NCBI GenBank assembly: GCA_030549335.1
Contig: JAUKPH010000027.1
Coordinates: forward strand, 1,488,001-1,552,000
DNA: 64,000 nucleotides
Direction of reading: 5' to 3'
DNA from: Pontederia crassipes
Lineage: Eukaryota; Streptophyta; Magnoliopsida; Commelinales; Pontederiaceae
In this document: positions 1 through 10,859 of the stretch, piece after piece
Numbering within the stretch: position 1 is the first letter of the stretch
Layout: each line of letters begins with the position of its first letter
The notes under the pieces: generated by a model
Seen by the model: the letters and a program-made list of their open reading frames with translations, nothing else
Told to the model about the DNA's origin: nothing
Databases searched by the model: none
Program-made: the position numbers and the translations under genes

Positions 1-459
1 CACCCACCTCTAATCGCCATTAATCCTTTCTCCGATTCGTTAAAAACTCAATTAATCACGTCCCCTGTTCTTCCTTTGTTCTTCTCCTCGATCTTCGCCT
101 ACAACCATCCAATGAAGAACCATCAACAATGCTGCTATGGATTGTAACCCGAGAAGCATGCGTGCGAGAGATACAGAAGGGATCAATTGATCTTGTCGGC
201 TTCTTCCTAGTTGTTACCAGGCACTCCAAAGACTCCAGCCGAGAGAATTTCGTGGGGTTTTAAAGGGGGAGGGGTATTGCAGAATTTTTGTTTCAAAAGA
301 AACTCCTCTCTCCTACTTTAAGTCTAATATAGAAACGTGATAAAAAGTTTATCCAATTGTAATTGGAGTCCCTCCTTTAATCTCCCTTATGGCTGTTTTA
401 ATCCACACGAACTCAAACTCCTTTTTTTTTCTTTTCCTCTTCTTGTGTCGGTCATTACA
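1..459 (+). mobile_element. 3' end of a long LTR (Gypsy-like), cut by window edge
   Basis: The opening bases resemble the 3' third of the complete solo LTR at 34804-36694. Both share a 'cacccacctc' stretch, then a 'cgattcgt.aaaa.c' block, then 'gtcccctg.t', in the same order. The segment ends in CATTACA at 453-459, comparable to GTTACA at the end of the solo LTR, and Copia-derived sequence begins a few bases later. It is probably the 3' LTR or a solo LTR of a related but not identical family. No coding sequence is visible. The 5' boundary lies outside the window, so no target duplication can be tested. Confidence 0.5.
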
Positions 460-464
460 ATAAA

Positions 465-509
465 AATTGCGACGGTCCATAATACGGACTAAAACAATCA
501 TCTAGACAG
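465..509 (+). repeat. Displaced copy of a Copia reverse transcriptase segment
   Basis: About 45 bp here nearly repeat 1745-1789 (gcgacggtccataatacg...aatcatctagacag). That stretch encodes the part of Copia reverse transcriptase normally found well downstream of integrase. Here it sits immediately upstream of the integrase fragment, so the order is scrambled. A local duplication or recombination near the LTR boundary would explain it. Confidence 0.7.
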
Positions 510-537
510 ATCAAAAGATTCTTGCACATGTCTGAGA

Positions 538-1140
538 ATCAATTGGATCACAAGGTTAAGGTCTTGCGTACAGATCGTGGTCGTGAATATTTATCTGATC
601 TCTTTAAAAATTTTGTGATAAAAAAGAAATTGCTAGACAACTAACAATTCCTAGAACTCCGCAACAAAATGGTGTTGTAGAAAGACGAAACCGGACTCTA
701 CTTGATATGGTCCGATCAATAATGGCACAAGCAAATCTTCCTATTTCTTTTTGGGGTGATTCATTATTGGCTGTAACCTATATATTGAATCGGGTTCCAT
801 CAAAATATGTAGATTCCACTCCTTACGAACTTTGGATAGGCCAAAAGCCTGAACTTAGTAATTTGCGCCCTTGGGGTGCGCAACCTATGTACTTCACACT
901 TCTCATAAGTATGAAAAGTTGGGTCATCGAGGGAAAAAGTATCTTTATAAGATATTCCGAGACCTTAAAGGATATGTTTTCATAGGTGAAAAGGATGATG
1001 GAACTGTGACAGAGATAGAAAGTACATATGCTACATTATTAGAAGATGATTTTCCTAAACAAGACAAAATAGATAAAGATCTTCACCTCGACGAGGAAGA
1101 AGATAATGAGTTGACATCCAACGGATCAATCTGTTGAGGA
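538..1140 (+). pseudogene. Copia integrase fragment (broken)
   Basis: Integrase cleaves and joins retrotransposon cDNA into the host genome. Visible parts are the end of the catalytic core, with the PQQNGVVERRNRTLL signature near 655-700, then 'MAQANLPISFWGDSLL' and 'YILNRVPSKYVDSTPYELW'. A frameshift near 870-890 moves the reading frame, and the C-terminal part continues as 'KYEKLGHRGKKYLYK...RDLKGYVFIGEKD'. The HHCC zinc-binding region and the first catalytic aspartates are missing. The piece is preceded by the displaced reverse transcriptase scrap rather than by gag and protease. Confidence 0.85.
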
Positions 1141-1254
1141 GTATGTCTCCTAACCTCAGAATACTAATCCGAGTGGGAGAGAATCCTCACCAACTCAAGA
1201 ACGAGATATACCAGAATGTTCAATACGTCAGACTAATCGAAAAAGTAGTCCACG

Positions 1255-2874
1255 TCGTCATTTTGAGATTGAAGGGGAAGCTTTTATAGTTGGTCCGAAA
1301 GATGAACATGAGCCTAAAATAATTGAGGAGGCTCTTTCGTGTCCTGCGAAGGAAGAATGGATGAAAGCGATGGAAGAAGAAATGAAGTCAATGAAAATAA
1401 CCAAATTTGGAATTTGGTTGATCTCCCACCCGATAGAAGACAAATAAGGAATAAATGGGTTCTCAAGGTCAAACGTGCTGTCGATGGATCCATATAAAGA
1501 TATAAAGCTTGTTGTTTTGCACAATGATATACCCAAAAGGAAGGTATAGATTATAATGAAACTTTTGCACTAGTTGCAAGATTTTCTTCAATTCATTTAA
1601 TCCTATCTATAGTTGCTCATATAGATTTAAAACTACATCAAATGGATGTAAAGACAACTTTTCTAAATAGAGAACTAGATGAAGAAATTTACATGAAGCA
1701 ACCTAAAGGCTTCATTGTAAAAGGTTAAGAGCGCAAAGTATATAAATTGCGACGGTCCATAATACGAAATAAAATAATCATCTAGACAGTGGTATTTAAA
1801 GTTTTATCGATCAATAATTTCCTTCGATTTTTCTATGATTGATGAAGACCACTGTGTATACATATGTGGTTCCAAAAATAAATCTACATTTCTAACTCTA
1901 CATATCGACGATATCTTACTAGCTGAGAATGATAAGGAGTATATAAATATCATTAAGTAATGGTTGCCCTCTATTTTTTAAATGAAGGACATGGGTGAAG
2001 CAGCATATATACTTAGAATAAAAATTCATCGAGATCGTGCAAAGAGATTCATTACTCTTTCGCAAGAAACCTATATCAAAAAGGTCCTCGAACATTTTTG
2101 AATGAATAATTGAAAACACATACTCCTATAGAGAAAGGTGAAGCTTTAAGTCTTAATATGTGTCCAAAGACTTCAGAAGAAAATAACGTTATGGCATCTG
2201 TTCCTTATACCAACGCAATTGAAAGTATGATGTACATCATGTTGTGTACTCGATTCGACATATGTCATGTCATTAGTCTAGTCAGTCGATATCAGTCTAA
2301 ACCAATACACCAACATTGGAAGGTTGTCAAAAGGATTCTCATATACTTAAAAGGAACTGTTGACTACGCACTATGTTATCAAGGAGGAAGCCTAAAGTTA
2401 GCCGGATATACGGATGCTGATTAGGCTAGCGATGTTGATGAAATCAAGTCCACCTCCGGTTACGTCTTCCTACTTAGCAATGGCGCTGTGACGTGAAGCA
2501 GCAAGAAGCAAGATTGCATAGCATTGTCAACAATGGAAGCTGAATTCGTAGCATATACCGAAGCTGCAAAAGAAGGTCTTTGGTTAGACAAATTCCTTCA
2601 CCATCTAAGAGTAGTTGATGATGCTTCAAAGACTATCATATATTGTGATAATCAAGCTGCCATTGCATATGTCAAAGATGAGAAATATCACTGTAAAGGG
2701 AAGCATATCGACGCTAAGTATAAATTTGTGCGAAATGAAGATATTCAAAAAAGGATCATAATTCAATATGTGTCTACACATCAGAATGTGGCTGACCCAT
2801 TTACAAAGCATATTCCGAGAGATGTATTTAGACATGTAAAAGCTATGGGATTACGTAATCCTAATTGTACTTAA
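1255..2874 (+). pseudogene. Copia reverse transcriptase-RNase H (broken)
   Basis: The reverse transcriptase start is recognisable by 'GPKDEHEPKIIEEALS' and 'EEWMKAMEEEMKSM' (1300-1400), then 'LHQMDVKTTFLN' near 1630. Several stops and shifts follow. From 2110 the frame is cleaner: 'SMMYIMLCTRFDICHVISLVSRYQ' is the stretch upstream of RNase H. RNase H shows 'STMEAEFVAYTEAAKEGLWL' at 2527-2586 and 'YCDNQAAIAYVKDEKYHCKGKH' after it, and ends with 'VADPFTKHIPRDVF' and a stop at 2872-2874. In-frame stops at about 2424 and 2496 separate the parts. It is a dead copy. Confidence 0.9.
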
Positions 2875-3835
2875 ACACTTATTTTTCAATGAAAGTATTT
2901 TCATTTCTATGTTTAAGTTATTATGAGTTGTTATACACCAGTAGAGTATGTTAGTCAACATGAGATTATCAAATCACAAGGATAATCGCCTCCGGCGCTT
3001 AGAATATAGCGAGCGGAGAAGAAATGGTTTAGAATCATAATATGATCTAAAATCGCCCTGATTTGTCCAGGAAGTTTTTGAACATGAGTTTACTTCAACT
3101 CCGTGTAACCTAACAAGGGGAGCCAGATATGAGACCTCATTTAAGGCGCCGAAATTTTGGGTGACTAGTGGAAGGACTTAGGTCAGACGCTATAGATAGA
3201 CGATTGGACTTAAGTCCATGCGGTGTTATTGAGTAATGGCATATGCTCCTTCAGTGGGAGTCTCCACCGCAATACTTGAGTGTATCACCGAGTATGCTAA
3301 GTCGACCCTAAGACATGACAAATAGTTATCGAGTCTTTGTCACATGTGTGAGTCTTTAAGGACTAAACGAGTCCAGAGATTACCTTTAGACTCTTGATTA
3401 TATTTTAAAATGATATGTTAGTGTTGCTATTTTAGCGAGGTACTCAAAGGCTAAAATTGTATGCGGCCCATTGTGCCACGTCTAGGAAAGCAGCTGACTT
3501 AGAATCGAGAAATATGAGAGAGAGAGAAAGATTTACTAGTGCTGCATAAATTTTATATGTTTTTAGCCAACTATAAAAAATACATATAAAAGTGAGTAAC
3601 CGCGGAGTTAGACATGAGTCGTCTAAGCTATGCAAGCAAGGTGTCTCTAAGGCAAAGCGAGTAATATGATTGCTTGAGCAACTATATGAGAATATAGTTC
3701 TTGATTGAGTGACTTTTTTATAAGTTTTGGCTCTCAAGTTGATTGAGCACTATGTATCCCTAATAGGTCATGGTATATGCTCTTAAGTGGTTGAGTAATT
3801 ATGTATTCTTAACAGGTCACAGTTCTTCCGTATTA
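2875..3835 (+). other. Conserved noncoding 3' tail of the Copia element
   Basis: Between the RNase H stop and the 3' LTR lie about 960 bp without a convincing reading frame. The stretch aligns block by block with 14171-15166 in the second Copia element. Shared blocks include 'cagacgctat', 'cgattggacttaa', 'gggagtctccaccg', 'aagtcgac', 'tagactcttga.tatatttt' and 'gaggtactcaaagg'. Most Copia elements have only a short gap here, so a shared kilobase is notable. The function is unknown; packaging, RNA structure or a decayed extra gene are all possible. Confidence 0.7.
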
Positions 3836-4214
3836 TGTTGTAAATGTACTTGTGGGTCGCACGATCCATTTACTATATGCAAACATTTGCAAAAATAAGA
3901 TAAATAATCCATCATGTGCGATTAGAAGATTATTGGACGTTAACCGCCCATAATAGGCATTTGCTTGCATGTAATTTATTAATTACATAATGTACATAAT
4001 AAAACTACGTTGGCAGTTTATGGAACTGCTAATACAACTCTATATATAGAGTTCTATGTACTCTGCTTGCAGGTTGATGACGTCCTCTATTTGTTGAGTG
4101 ATTTGCTGAAGTTTGTGGTATCTGGATTGTGACATTACGCCGACATTTCATATGTGATCATCGTCCCGACTACATAACATAACGTAAAAGAACCTTATTG
4201 ATTCTGCTACAACA
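3836..4214 (+). repeat. 3' LTR of the first Copia element
   Basis: The 379-bp segment begins TGTTGTA and ends TACAACA, a perfect 7-bp inverted pair with the TG...CA ends expected of an LTR. It sits at the right distance downstream of the RNase H remnant. Inside, 'ctatatatagag' near 4040 looks like a TATA box. The second Copia element uses the similar ends TGTTGGA/TCCAACA. No partner LTR lies in the window, so the boundaries rest on the ends and position only. Confidence 0.65.
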
Positions 4215-4824
4215 AGGTTGGTTTTTCTAGATTAAAACCTTCAATATAGATTTGCATATCCAAAGTAATTAAGATTTTCTTTCCATTGTGGTTTTGATGG
4301 TTTAATTAGCACATTATAATGACCTGGATTTACAATTTTTTTGCAAAAAAAATGTTGGTTACTTGATTCAAAATTAGCAAAGTAAGTTGAACATGCAGAT
4401 CTCAAAATGAAAAAAAAAACATTTTTTTCCCATTTTCAGATGAATATGTTGATTATGGATGGGTTCATTGGCCACCAGGGATGTTATGTACATTAGGTTC
4501 ATATGAAGAGGTTGTTTCGTGAGAGTTTTGAAAAAAGCAAACTTCTGATTGAGTATAATAAAATGATTAAGATGGAATACTCAACTTTAGGTTTGACACA
4601 CAGACAAAGTAAGTGCAGTTTGCCAAGGATGGCCGCCCTACGTTACAAAAGAAATATTACCACAAAAAGGCTGTTGATCGCGTCGAGCAATAAGAATTAA
4701 TTGTTGGCGCCACGACACGTCTTAGGGGCCAAGTTATATATTTTTATGTATTTTGATATTTTTCCTTTGTATTCTTAAACTTATTTTTTCTCCACTCTCT
4801 CTCTCTCTAGGATGAAGTTCTCTT
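4215..4824. other. Intergenic, no gene seen
   Basis: No protein with recognisable features is visible on either strand. A 65-codon open frame at 4503-4700 has no family signature. A short (CT)n run lies near 4798-4809. Confidence 0.5.
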
Positions 4825-5574
4825 AATCAATGTTATTAAAATCGGATCGAATCAATCAGTTCGACTGGTCAATCGCGAATCAGTGCTTGATCTGATCCGG
4901 TTTGAGTTCAAACTATTTTAGCATTGAACCAACAAAAAAATTGGTTGAACCGGTGAATCGGCCAAGGACCGGTTCAATATAATTTTTTTTTAAAAAAGTC
5001 AATTTAACATGGAAATAAGTTTTAAAAAGTAGAAGGTAACTTTTAAAAAAAAGTATAATTAAGGAAATAAGTAACAGGAGGCTATAAAAAAATAGAAAGG
5101 GAAAATAATCATAAGAAGAAGAAATAATGGTGATTGAAGAAAAGGAATGATTAGGGGAGAAATTTTTTAAATTAAAATTAAATGAAGAAAAAATGTAGAA
5201 AATGAAGAAAAAATTAAATAAACATAATAAAAAATTAATAATGATATGGGATAAAATATATTATTATTCCTATCATTAGGATTATATAATAATAAAAACA
5301 GAATAAGTACTAAGTTTTTAAATATAATAAGCAATTAGGAAAATGATAAATTTGAAAAAAAAAGAAAGGAACAATGATGGGGAAAATAAAAATAAAAAGT
5401 CAAAAATATATATGGGGTAACAAACAATAGGAATAATAAATGAAAATTACATCACAAATATTATATAAATAATAAAAGATATAATCATATAATTTTGGAC
5501 AGTCTAAATTTATAGTATATAATAAACAATAGTTTTATATTAAGTTATTATTAGTAATAGTAGTACATGGTCGA

Positions 5575-6052
5575 CTCAGTTGCTTGAGGCCTCACCCAAT
5601 AATTCCAAACCTGATTTGACCCAACCCGTGAACAAACCCGACCCGGATCGGGTCAGGTCGGATATCCCTTTTTTTCGCTATGACCCGACACAATCCGACC
5701 CGAGCCGGGTCGAGTGGTCAGGTTGCCCGACCATCCTTGTTCTTTTTTTAAAAAAAAAATCATTTATTTTTTAATATAAAAAGTATTTATTATTTTATTT
5801 TTAATACAAAAATAAAGTATTTGAAATATCAAAAATATTATTTTAAATATCTATATACTTTTTCTACATTCAATTAACTGAAAATCATTTAAAATTAAAA
5901 TAAAAGAAAAAAATCGGGACATCAAGTCGGGTCGGGTCAACTCGGGTTGGAAATTTTCAACCCGAACTCGACCTGACACTTGGTCAGGTCTTGGTTGGGT
6001 CGGGTTGGATTTCTAGGTTCATCGGGTCGACCCGACCCGGTGAACACCCCTA
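5575..6052. mobile_element. hAT-like non-autonomous element inside repeat R1
   Basis: The right end reads 'cgacccgacccggtgaacac' then 'ccta'. In reverse complement it starts TAGGGGTGTTCA, the end typical of plant hAT elements. The left part is rich in the matching 'acccgacccggatcgggtca' motif, but the outermost left bases are not clean. The core is AT-rich and noncoding. Related sequences occur at 53210-53585, 55235-55640 and 63647-64000. Confidence 0.5.
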
Positions 6053-6531
6053 GAAAGGCCTCTAATTATGTCTTAAGTATTAATTTAATCAAAATTATTT
6101 ATTAATAATACCTTTATTGATGTAAAATTTCTAAATATATATATTATTTTCAATTTTTAATACCATTTAACATCACCACCTAAATCATAATTAACTATCT
6201 TCTTATCTTTTGAATTTAAATTTATGTCATTTTTTCATATATTTTTTCACAAAAATCAATAATACTTCAATTTTTTTCACTATTATTATTAATATTGTTC
6301 ATGATTGATAACATTTTTTATTCTTTTGCATTGAAGATCTACACTTAAAAGATAGCTCATATTTATTATCTTCATAAAATACTTTTTCCAAATATATAAT
6401 TATAAATTTATATAAAAATTGTAAAAATATAATACTTATGTCAAAAGTGTTTTGTAATTTCGCTTTAGGCCTCTCAATTTCTTGAGCAGGCCCTCTAGTA
6501 GTATGATATATTCTATAACATATTAATTGTA

Positions 6532-6560
6532 ATATATATATATATATATATGTGTGTGTG
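6532..6560. repeat. (TA)n(TG)n microsatellite
   Basis: An uninterrupted TA run passes into a short TG run within the right part of repeat R1 copy 1. Confidence 0.9.
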
Positions 6561-6679
6561 TTTAAAATGAATACAAATAATATTATTTTAATAAAATTTG
6601 ATTCAATTTGATTGAATCGATTCAATTTGATTGAATCGATTCAATCATAATCCGATAATGGGTATTTTAAAAATATTGC

Positions 6680-7204
6680 TTCTAAGCATCTTTGAGAAGA
6701 GGATTGAGCCTTCTTTGCTATGATCTCTTTCTCTTATAAGTGGTGGACCGGTAAACGTCAGGAAGGAATGCACAAGAAGGAGAGAGAAAAGAAAGCCCTT
6801 TTTTTATAGGCCAGGGCGGTCTAAGAGCTAACTGATCGAGGCGCGAGCCTATCCATCCCAACAATAGAATGATCGAGCCGAAGTGTGATGTCAACGTAAA
6901 CTTAACAATCAACAAACGAGCTACGCAGATCAAAAGTACTTTTGTGGAAAATAAGTTAAAAGTTAGATCAAGACTTCATTAGAAAGTAAAATTTGATGAC
7001 TTGAAAAATAAGATAAAATTCATGGGAAATTATGAAAATTTACTCCAAGTTTAAGTTGAGTCATGGGTATTGGCAGAATATTAAAATTACTCGGTCCACT
7101 AAGTTTATGTGACAATTTGATTTTCATGTGTGGGTGTATAATTGGGGGGCAGGGCGAGAGGTTAGATGCCAAATATGAAGCTTTGAGAGATGTAAAACCA
7201 AAAT
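6680..7204. other. Intergenic, no gene seen
   Basis: Open frames here are short and show no domain or codon pattern. No RNA gene was recognised. Confidence 0.45.
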
Positions 7205-7249
7205 TAATGTTGTGAGAACCGAACCGGACATCGACCCGAATAAGCTTCT
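7205..7249. repeat. Left piece of a split R1-like repeat
   Basis: The sequence 'aattaatgttgtgagaaccg' followed by 'aaccggacatcgacccg' resembles the start of the R1 repeats. It is cut at 7249 by the Copia LTR. The presumed other part resumes at 15590 and ends near 16146 with 'ccggacctaataacactgat', close to the right end of the copy at 16554-17379. The Copia element would then have inserted into an older R1 copy. Confidence 0.4.
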
Positions 7250-7757
7250 TGTTGGAAATATGCCCGCATGGGCACAGCGCGGACCGTGTGATCACGCGAG
7301 CAAACCGTGCGATCACGCGCGCGGACCGTGCTGGCACACGCGGACCGCACTATCCTGCGTGCGGACCGCATGATCACGCGCACAGACCGCACGATCGCGC
7401 ACGCGGACCGCACGATCGCACGCGAACTTGCGCAGATTGCGCGACGCGAGAAATGTGCGTTAAGTGGACACGTCATCATGCACGATGGACGTGCATGATG
7501 CGTTCTACCTAACTTCTCGTCCAAGTCTCCCTACACTATAAAAGACGACCCATACCAAAGGTCCCAAACATGCTTTCGTGGAGGTTCGTCCAGAGGTATT
7601 GTGTTGTGGCCAAGAGTTCCGTTCCTATGAGGTTCGGTTCCTAATATCGAGGTACAAGTGCATTCGTCAAGAGTTCGTGGAAAAGCCTTGACGAACCTCT
7701 TCCGCTGAAAGAGGTATTCAACAACCTCTATTATTTATATATGTTATAAATCCAATA
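7250..7757 (+). repeat. 5' LTR of the second Copia element
   Basis: The 508-bp LTR starts TGTTGGA and ends TCCAATA, where the partner LTR ends TCCAACA, so the last CA is mutated. A TATA-like 'cactataaaag' lies near 7533. It is 90 bp longer than the 3' LTR because a GC-rich tandem repeat at 7279-7423 has more units. Outside that repeat the two LTRs align with roughly one difference per eight to ten bases by eye, suggesting an old insertion. Confidence 0.9.
7279..7423. repeat. GC-rich 21-bp tandem repeat inside the LTR
   Basis: About seven degenerate units of roughly 21 bp, consensus close to GCGGACCGCACGATCACGC, are arranged head to tail. The 3' LTR has only about three or four at the same place (15192-15270). 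The unit is dense in CpG and in GATC-containing palindromes, in contrast to its AT-rich surroundings. It lies upstream of the TATA-like box, where a promoter repeat might affect LTR transcription. Confidence 0.75.
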
Positions 7758-7758
7758 T

Positions 7759-7770
7759 TGGTATCAGAGC
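7759..7770 (+). promoter_or_regulatory. Primer-binding site (initiator tRNA-Met)
   Basis: TGGTATCAGAGC lies one base after the LTR end. It is complementary to the 3' end of plant initiator tRNA-Met, the usual primer for Copia minus-strand DNA synthesis. Confidence 0.9.
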
Positions 7771-8339
7771 TTTTTTTGTTTTTCTCGAACTCGTGATTGT
7801 GCCGAAAAGATAATATTTATTATTATTTTTAGGATCTGTGCATCTCAGTTGTATAACCACAACCGAGAGACAAAATGGACTTTGTCATCACAAATATATT
7901 ATGGATGAACCTAGACCATAATATATTTTTCGAATTTATTTTAATATTTTTGACGAATATTTTCAGATTTTTTTCTGCATGTATTGTAGCAAAAAATAAA
8001 ATAAAACTGTTCCAGTAGGCACATGGCCCGCTGGAAGGCTTGGTAAGTGCAAAAGGGTTTGCACATATTTAATTGGCAATTGGCTGGCTGAGAAGCCCAA
8101 TAAATAGTTTTTTTCTTTTTCTTTTCTTTTCTGATTTTCACCAGAATTCAAAATAATTCAAAAATAGAAAATATCTATTATAAAATCTCAAAAAATAGGA
8201 AAAATATGTTTTTTCCTTAGAATTTTTTTTGAAATATTGGATGCAATTTAATTTTATTAAAAGAAATTTATTTGTTGATTTGGTGCATTAATTAAATGAT
8301 TAGATTTGCATGTCAATTGCAAATATTGCCTAATAAATT

Positions 8340-9005
8340 CATTTGTTGAACACGATGAATAATTTCCTCTTGTGCGAATTCGAAGTCTATAAGATAGCAT
8401 TCGAAATGTGGGCGACGCTCCGCAATAAGTATTGGGCTACCACGACCACCAAGCACTGGATGCTTATGGTCAAATTTGACTTTTATCGAAAGCGACCAAA
8501 TCATACGATGAGTTCAGGAGATGTCTAATATGATCTGTGAACTCAAAAGTGTGGGACAAGTGCTCGATGATGAACAACATGTGCAAACTCTAATCCGCTC
8601 TCTTCCTAAAAATTGGAAACACATGCGTTATAACTTGATGTACAACAAAGGGTGTCAAAACTTTTGACCAAACTGCCCGCTACATTGAAATGGAGGATAA
8701 GGCCCTTGAAGTCATGAATTAATCCTCTGAAGCATTAGTTGCTAAAATGATAGACAAAGAGCTGGTTCCCAATCCAAGAGAAAAAGGTCGCATAAGTTGC
8801 AACCCAATAAGAATGGCAGAGATGTTGGACAAAAGAAAGTCCAAGCCCACCAGTGCAAATGTGAAAGACATGGTAGCAAGGCAGATATGAATAAAGTAAA
8901 ATGCTACAATTGTAGCAAACGTGGTCACTTCACTCGTGATTGCACTGAATCAAAGAAGGTTTGTCCTAACCACGATCTTTTTCTTATGTCTTTAGTTGTG
9001 CCTTA
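8340..9005 (+). pseudogene. Copia gag remnant with zinc knuckle
   Basis: Gag forms the particle that holds the retrotransposon RNA. The N-terminal half reads 'FEMWATLRNKYWATTTTKH' and 'VKFDFYRKRPNHTM', typical of the plant Copia gag domain. Frameshifts at about 8525 and 8650 break it. Near the C-terminus 'CYNCSKRGHFTRDC' (8901-8942) is an intact CX2CX4HX4C zinc knuckle. A stop follows at 9003-9005, just before the protease. Confidence 0.85.
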
Positions 9006-9023
9006 ATTGTTAAAACTCATCCT

Positions 9024-9269
9024 TTGTGGATTGTAGATTCGAGAGCCACCGACCATGTAGCAAGAGATCGTGGAGTTTTCATGGAATTTCGTCGAATAAG
9101 TGCGGGGAGCAAATGGATTTATGTTGGAAATAACGAAATAGTTGAAGTTAAAGACATTGGAACGTGTAAGTTAGGACTTCACAATGGCCAAATTCTTTAC
9201 CTTCACAATGTTCTATATGTTTCAGCTTTTAGACAAAATTTACTTTATGTCAGCATTAGACAAGCTTGA
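9024..9269 (+). pseudogene. Copia protease remnant
   Basis: The frame begins 'WIVDSRATDHVARDRGVF', the Copia aspartic protease region, where the usual active site is DSGATDH. Here the glycine after DS is arginine, which should spoil the catalytic loop. 'LHNVLYVSAFRQNLLYVS' matches the end of the protease region. The frame stops at 9269, and the GAG-pre-integrase region that should follow is mostly deleted. Confidence 0.8.
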
Positions 9270-9307
9270 TTATGTAATAAGACGAAATCGTATCTTATTT
9301 GATACGA

Positions 9308-9650
9308 GATGGCGCAAGTTAATCTTTCGATTTCGAATTGAGGAGATGCACTATTAACTGCGGTCTACATTTTAAATCGTATACCATCAAAATCCGTTCA
9401 TACCACTCCTTATGAACTTTGGACAGGTTGAAAGCATAACCTTAGTTATTTGCGCCCATGGAATTGCGCATCCTATGTTCTAGACAACTCTCATAAGTAT
9501 GGGAAGTTGAGTCCAAGAGGGCAGAAATGTATCTTTATAAGATATTATGAAATCTTCAAGGGCTATGTATTCATAGATGAAAAAGAAGATGGTATGATAA
9601 CGAAAATAGAAAGTAGAGATGTGACATTCATAAAGAATGAATTTTCTTAG
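9308..9650 (+). pseudogene. Copia integrase C-terminal part, deletion-joined
   Basis: After a junction near 9308 the frame resumes at 'MAQVNLSISN', in the middle of integrase by comparison with the first element. The HHCC motif and catalytic core, roughly 1 kb, are therefore missing. 'YILNRIPSKSVHTTPYELW' and 'YEIFKGYVFIDEKEDGMI' follow. In-frame stops occur, for example after SISN and at 9429-9431. Confidence 0.8.
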
Positions 9651-9839
9651 CAAGGCGAGATAGACAAGTGACTTCTCTTAGATGAAGAAGAAGATCTCGA
9701 GTTGACGACAAAAGTAGATCAACCCATTGAGGAGTTTGTCTTCTCCATCCTACAACTTGTTCCGAGTGGGAGACATTCGCAACCACCAACTACCCAACCT
9801 AAAAGTTTCATTCGATGAACTACTAGAAAACATATTTCA

Positions 9840-10243
9840 CACTGATGATTTGAAATCGAAGGGTTGCATGAACATGGGCCACATGAAGCACACATAGTAA
9901 GTCCGAAAGATGAACATGAGCTCAAATCTGTCAAAGAGGCTCTCTCGTCCCCTGCTAAGGAAGAATGAATTAAGACAATGGAGGAAGAGTTAGGGTCCAT
10001 GCAGAAAAATCAAGTCTGTGACTTTGTTGATCTCCCACTAGGTCATAAAACAATTGGGAATAAATGAGTTCTCAAAATTAAACATGGCACGAATGACTCA
10101 ATTGAAATATATAAACTTCGCATAGTGGCGAAAGATTTCACCCAAACAGCGGGTGTTGACTATGAAAATTTTTTTGCACCTATTATAAGATTTACTTCGA
10201 TTTGCGTAATATTAGCTATAGTTGCACACATTGATATAGATCA
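9840..10243 (+). pseudogene. Copia reverse transcriptase, N-terminal part
   Basis: 'SPKDEHELKSVKEALSSPAKEE' and 'LRIVAKDFTQTAGVDYENFFAP' mark the start of Copia reverse transcriptase. At 10244 the sequence passes into a Gypsy LTR. The reading resumes at 12936 with 'HMDLELHQMDIKITFLNEK'. The codons for V-A-H-x-D-x-D/E appear on both sides of the insertion, but with different bases. Confidence 0.85.
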
Positions 10244-10857
10244 TGTTGACAAGAAAAGAGAGAATTCTGTTGTTGTACAGAATTCTAGCAGTCAACAACT
10301 TACCTTGATTCAGATTTGAAGAATCTGTTAGGAGTCCTAATGCTGATAGAATTGTTATTTCTTTTTTAGTTTATTTTTCTTATGAATCCTAATGCTATTA
10401 GGATTGTTATTTCCTATTAGTTTATTTCCTGTTAGTTTATTTCCTATTAGGTTATAAGAGTCCTAATGCTGGTGGGATTGTATTTTCCTTTTGCTATAAG
10501 AGTCCTAGTACTAATAGTATTGCTAGTTGGGAATCCCTATATATTGGCTTGACTTGTAAGAGTTAAAGACATTATTATCTCTTTAATTAATGTTCCAGTT
10601 CATAGTTTTCTGAATTCCTGAGTTCGTGTGCGCACGATCTTGACCTTGGATTTCTTCTAATGTGCTGGTGGATTCCTGCTAGTTTATTTATCGATTATCG
10701 TCCGCTTGAACCGGCGACATCGATGTTTGTTTTCTACAGATCTTTCAAGCATAACAAAGGCATACTTGCGCGGTGTAATAGAACACCGTTTATCGGGCCT
10801 AGGGTTTGCTCTTGTCGGTATTTAAATTTCTATATCGAATTTCTTAACGCTGCGTCA
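10244..10857 (+). repeat. 5' LTR of the nested Gypsy element
   Basis: The 614-bp LTR runs from TGTTGAC to GCGTCA. It contains several imperfect copies of 'gagtcctaatgctgatagga' between 10330 and 10520. The last 245 bp (10613-10857) align without gaps to 12691-12935, with about 28 differences by eye, so the insertion is not recent. Confidence 0.85.
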
Positions 10858-10859
10858 AG

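Larger units (their letters stand above)
465..4214 (+). mobile_element. Ty1/Copia retrotransposon remnant, 5' part missing
   Basis: Fragments of a Copia polyprotein follow each other in Copia order: integrase, reverse transcriptase, RNase H, then about 960 bp of noncoding sequence and a 3' LTR. The gag, protease and 5' LTR are absent; the left side is taken by the LTR ending at 459. All coding parts carry stops and frameshifts, so this copy cannot encode a working element. Protein fragments and the noncoding tail match the second Copia element at 7250-15584, so the two belong to one family or close sister families. Confidence 0.85.
4825..6679. repeat. TIR-type repeat family R1, copy 1
   Basis: The left end reads 'aatcaatgttattaaaatcg', followed by GC-richer sequence with 'ggttgaaccggtgaatcgg' and then an AT-rich core. 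The right end (about 6560-6679) carries 'aataatattattttaataaa' and ends near 'aaaatattgct', as in copy 4 at 33756-34459. These features recur in the copies at 16554-17379 and 33756-34459. The family looks like a non-autonomous DNA transposon with imperfect inverted ends. This copy is longer because it holds a hAT-like insertion (5575-6052). A near-palindromic 20-bp unit is repeated at 6601-6645. Confidence 0.5.

Noticed and set aside
2110-2424. Open frame as an independent gene
   Set aside because: It is the Copia reverse transcriptase tail, in order with the RNase H that follows.
7249-7524. Open frames rich in Arg, His and Ala on both strands
   Set aside because: They translate the GC-rich tandem repeat of the Copia LTR.
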